DNA from: Spirochaetaceae bacterium
GTDB taxonomy: Bacteria; Spirochaetota; Spirochaetia; DSM-2461
Reading direction: 5' to 3'
NCBI GenBank assembly: GCA_016342385.1
Contig: JAEINM010000003.1
Coordinates: 1-33,044 of the forward strand
DNA: 33,044 nucleotides
Positions within the stretch are counted from its first letter, which is position 1; every line of letters starts with the position of its first letter. Positions 30,155-33,044 of this stretch are shown piece by piece. The notes under the pieces were generated by a model. The model saw only the letters and a program-made list of their open reading frames with translations. It made no database searches and had not been told where the DNA came from. The translations under genes and the position numbers were made by a program.

Positions 30155-32224
30155 ATGATATTGGAATTATCTCTTCTTGCTACACTTCTCGGCAGCTTGA
30201 TTGCCCTGTTTTATTCACTTATACGCAGCAGATGGATATATAAGCAGCCTGTACATGATGAAAAACTGAAAAAAATAGGGAATGCTATTGCCAGTGGTGC
30301 TATGGCATTTCTTTCGAGGGAATATAAAGTTCTTGTTCCTTTTGTGATGGTAGCCGGGATTTTTCTGGCTATTGGGAATGAAGGTGCTCTCCGGTATCAG
30401 TCTCTGGCCTTTGTGTTGGGGGCGTCTTTTTCAGCCCTGGCCGGTTTTATCGGTATGAAAGTGGCAACAGCTTCTAACAGTCGTACAACAGAAGCCGCAA
30501 GAACGGGAATAACTGAAGCCCTGAAAATTGCTTTTTCCGGTGGGAGTATTATGGGGATGACCGTTGTCGGACTGGCTCTCATCGGTATTTTCACCATTCT
30601 TGCTATTTCCCTCTTTCTCATTGATGGATCTATTCATAATCTTCGGGAGACCATTCTTCCTGTATTGTCGGGTTTTAGCCTCGGGGCTTCTTCTATGGCT
30701 CTCTTCGCCCGTGTCGGTGGGGGAATCTTTACGAAAGCCGCCGATGTCGGTGCCGATCTTGTGGGCAAAGTCGAAGCCGGAATCCCTGAAGATGATCATA
30801 GAAACCCTGCCACAATAGCCGATAATGTCGGGGATAATGTCGGGGATGTTGCCGGAATGGGAGCTGACCTGTTTGAATCTTATGTCGGTTCTCTCGTGGG
30901 AGCTATGATTCTGGGAGCTGCCGTTAAAGCGGAATCTTCTCTCCAGTTGAAACTTGTTTCTTTCCCTCTACTGATTGCGGCGGCAGGTGTACTGGCCTCT
31001 CTTCTCGGGATTAAACTAGTCCGGGTGAAAAAGGGACAATCTCCCCAGAAAGCCCTGAATAGGGGAACATTTGGAGCTGCGGCCATCGCATCACTCTTCA
31101 TTTTTCTCATGAGTTCATTCTTTTTTGCCCATGAGGTATTTCCTGCTGACATGAGTTCAAACAGAATTTTCTTTTCGGCCCTGCTTGGGATGATTGCCGG
31201 TGTTGCCATCGGTCTTATTACTGAATATTTCACCGGGGTTGATACAAAACCTGTCAATGCTATTGTAAAAGCCTGTGAGACAGGCCCGGCTACAACATTG
31301 ATTACAGGTCTGGGAATGGGGATGTTATCGGCTCTGCCCCCTGTTTTGATCATTGTAACAGCTATTTTGGCAGGAGATGCTCTGGCAGGATTATACGGTA
31401 TAGCGATTGCTGCATTGGGGATGCTTATGACTTTGGGTGTCCAGCTGGCTGTCGATGCCTATGGGCCCATTGCCGACAATGCCGGTGGACTGGCGGAAAT
31501 GGCCGAGTTTCCCCGCAGTGTCAGAGAGATTACCGATGAACTCGACGCTGTGGGTAATACGACCGCTGCAATCGGGAAAGGCTTTGCTATTGGGTCAGCG
31601 GCCCTGACTTCAATCATTCTCTTTACAGCTTTCCGCGAACAATTGGGCATTAGAATAATTGATCTGATGGATGTGAAAACACTCTCTGGCGTATTTATCG
31701 GAGCTGTTATTCCCTATCTTTTTTCCTCTATGGCTATGAATGCCATTGGAGATGCTGCTTTTACCATGATTGAGGAAGTCAGGCGGCAGTTTCATGAAAG
31801 GCCGGGAATCCTCAATGAAACAGAGGAGCCGGATTACAAAAAATGTATTGATATCAGCACTGCCGCCGCCCTGAAAAAAATGATATTACCTGGACTGACT
31901 GCGGTTCTCTCTCCTGTTCTTATAGGATTTACAGGGGGTGTGTTTATGCTCTCCGGTCTTCTTATCGGAGTGACTGTTTCCGGTGTGGTTCTGGCCATAT
32001 TTATGTCCAATGCCGGAGGGGCCTGGGATAATGCAAAGAAGATGATCGAAAATGGTGCTGCCGGAGGTAAAGGGTCGGCATCCCATAAGGCTTCTGTTGT
32101 CGGGGATACAGTAGGGGACCCTTTCAAGGACACGGCGGGTCCATCATTAAATATTTTGATTAAACTAATGGCTGTTGTTTCATTGGTTCTAGCACCAATG
32201 CTGAAAACATTTTGGAGGTTGTAA
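30155..32224 (+). CDS. hppA: Membrane-bound ion-translocating pyrophosphatase, K+-dependent type
   Basis: The enzyme hydrolyses diphosphate at the inner membrane and pumps H+ or Na+. ATG at 30155 was chosen because GGAGGG lies nine bases upstream; the frame extends further upstream, but only as a shadow across cmoB and the palindrome. The 689-residue product is nearly all transmembrane helices and has the family landmarks GGGIFTKAADVGADLVGKVE, the substrate-binding DNVGDNVGDVAGMGADLFES (from about residue 223) and GDTVGDPFKDTAGPSLNIL near the end. GNTTAAIGKG (467-476) has Ala where K+-independent enzymes have Lys, so it should need K+; Na+-pumping enzymes belong to this group, but the ion cannot be fixed from this alone. 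It is followed directly by the gene at 32225. Confidence 0.96.
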   Translation: MILELSLLATLLGSLIALFYSLIRSRWIYKQPVHDEKLKKIGNAIASGAMAFLSREYKVLVPFVMVAGIFLAIGNEGALRYQSLAFVLGASFSALAGFIGMKVATASNSRTTEAARTGITEALKIAFSGGSIMGMTVVGLALIGIFTILAISLFLIDGSIHNLRETILPVLSGFSLGASSMALFARVGGGIFTKAADVGADLVGKVEAGIPEDDHRNPATIADNVGDNVGDVAGMGADLFESYVGSLVGAMILGAAVKAESSLQLKLVSFPLLIAAAGVLASLLGIKLVRVKKGQSPQKALNRGTFGAAAIASLFIFLMSSFFFAHEVFPADMSSNRIFFSALLGMIAGVAIGLITEYFTGVDTKPVNAIVKACETGPATTLITGLGMGMLSALPPVLIIVTAILAGDALAGLYGIAIAALGMLMTLGVQLAVDAYGPIADNAGGLAEMAEFPRSVREITDELDAVGNTTAAIGKGFAIGSAALTSIILFTAFREQLGIRIIDLMDVKTLSGVFIGAVIPYLFSSMAMNAIGDAAFTMIEEVRRQFHERPGILNETEEPDYKKCIDISTAAALKKMILPGLTAVLSPVLIGFTGGVFMLSGLLIGVTVSGVVLAIFMSNAGGAWDNAKKMIENGAAGGKGSASHKASVVGDTVGDPFKDTAGPSLNILIKLMAVVSLVLAPMLKTFWRL

Positions 32225-33010
32225 ATGGAATATGAAAATCATCTGTATAAAATACTCTATCCCAATAACGCATTAGTGGCCTCTCAATTGACTCCCGGGT
32301 TATTTGCCAATCATTACACTACAGGTTCCGATAAATACTATAATGGAAAAGTTATTTTTGCCGAACTGGACCCTTCATTTCGGAATCCCTTTCTCCCTAT
32401 TGATGATGCACTCATTCATGTTCATCCTCATCGGGACGGAAGACCGAAAGCGACAAAATTTATTGCCAATTACAGAGTCCTGGAGCATATTGATTTTAAT
32501 GCCATAGACAAATTGTATCTTTGTACTGCCCAGGGCTACCTGCTGCCTTTGCAATCAAAGGAATACGATAGTCTGGAAGAAAAAGGGCATATCAGAATCT
32601 ATGCGGAAATATCCCCCATGAGGATGCTGATCCTATCGGATCTGGATTTTGCTCATTTTGGTAAGTTTATAACTGATCCTGCTGATTTTAAAAGTGCCCC
32701 TGCTCAGTTCTATACTCAGATGAATGTTGATGTAGGTGATTTTCTAAAATTTCTTCATAAAAATCCATTCACAAATTCACCAATAACCAGTATTCATCCA
32801 TCGTGCCTGAGAGATGCTTTTCATGATCTGAAAAAGTATAAGGATAAGCATAATAAAGGACTCTGCCTGAACAGCACATTGTCTACTATCTCCTATAAAC
32901 TGATTAGGAGAGGTTATATGTTCGCTTCTCAGAAACAGATGAAGTTTTTCCAAATGCCCGATCTGGATTACATTGAACATAACCACTACAAGTTTTTCCG
33001 CAATATGTAA
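32225..33010 (+). CDS. Unknown 261-residue protein coupled to the pyrophosphatase gene
   Basis: I do not recognise the family. The protein has no signal peptide or membrane helix. Notable segments are ANHYTTGSDKYYNGKVIFAE, a His-rich ALIHVHPHRDGRPKATKFI (about 62-80) that could bind metal or phosphate, and a basic, helical C-terminus (SYKLIRRGYMFASQKQMKFF). Its ATG follows the hppA stop directly, and its GGAGG site (32214-32218) lies inside hppA, so translation is coupled. A functional tie to the pyrophosphatase is possible but unproven. The stop codon is inside the stem of a downstream hairpin. Confidence 0.75.
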   Translation: MEYENHLYKILYPNNALVASQLTPGLFANHYTTGSDKYYNGKVIFAELDPSFRNPFLPIDDALIHVHPHRDGRPKATKFIANYRVLEHIDFNAIDKLYLCTAQGYLLPLQSKEYDSLEEKGHIRIYAEISPMRMLILSDLDFAHFGKFITDPADFKSAPAQFYTQMNVDVGDFLKFLHKNPFTNSPITSIHPSCLRDAFHDLKKYKDKHNKGLCLNSTLSTISYKLIRRGYMFASQKQMKFFQMPDLDYIEHNHYKFFRNM

Positions 33011-33034
33011 TCCCGCATAAATCCCGGGATTACA
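33006..33034 (+). terminator. Hairpin overlapping the last stop codon
   Basis: TGTAATCCCG (33006-33015) pairs perfectly with CGGGATTACA (33025-33034), a 10-base-pair stem with a 9-base loop. The stop codon TAA (33008-33010) lies in the left arm. No T-run follows before the window ends. Confidence 0.65.
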
Positions 33035-33044
33035 AAGGCTCCGA

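Overview
The window looks like a chromosomal segment of a spirochaete, probably a free-living or host-associated member of Spirochaetaceae/Treponemataceae. The main reason is a gene at 12738-14729 recognised as cfpA, the cytoplasmic filament protein characteristic of treponemes and their relatives. It is followed by a hypothetical gene and a pyruvate-phosphate-dikinase-like gene. From memory this is the order TP0748-TP0747-TP0746 of Treponema pallidum; I could not check it. A peptide deformylase/fmt/PASTA operon lies upstream. DNA is moderately AT-rich, genes are densely packed, and no gene-free stretch exceeds about 150 bases. I see no rRNA, tRNA, CRISPR array, insertion sequence or prophage.

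Layout. 1-1121: 3' part of a HAMP sensor kinase. 1234-3748: def-fmt-PASTA operon with overlapping genes and a good promoter. 3854-5590: membrane CheA-like kinase, convergent with a VanY-type carboxypeptidase (5567-6361, minus). 6476-8365: secreted Asp-box/glycoside-hydrolase-like protein. 8476-18323: the filament locus, made of a TPR protein, a single-pass LysM protein, CfpA, an unknown protein and a PPDK-like protein. 18375-19199 (minus): J-domain protein. 19321-19875: unknown protein. 19966-21114 (minus): MinD/ParA-type ATPase, divergent from a class III nucleotide cyclase (21259-22695). 22696-23118 (minus): FlK-like hotdog thioesterase. 23265-23900: exported protein with a duplicated domain. 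23995-25779: YgiQ-family radical SAM protein. 25901-30063: tight five-gene operon (TerB/J-domain protein, YitT, flavin reductase, cmoA, cmoB). 30155-33010: membrane pyrophosphatase coupled to an unknown cytoplasmic protein.

The most interesting unit is 8476-18323. The PPDK-like protein keeps the phosphohistidine and PEP/pyruvate-site residues, but every ATP-site residue I could align to Clostridium symbiosum PPDK (K22, R92, D321, E323, Q335, R337) is replaced. It is therefore probably not a normal dikinase. The LysM protein has a cytoplasmic N-terminal domain of about 600 residues, one membrane span and a periplasmic LysM end, so it could tie a cytoplasmic structure to the cell wall. Together these genes suggest a filament-to-envelope apparatus with a PEP-responsive component. 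That functional link is inference.

Other patterns: several genes have a sigma70-like -10 box ending only 6-9 bases before the ATG, with no ribosome-binding site, which suggests leaderless mRNAs. Several genes end in long perfect or near-perfect palindromes that abut or include the stop codon. The kinase at 3854-5590 has an Hpt-like segment with asparagine at the phospho-acceptor position.
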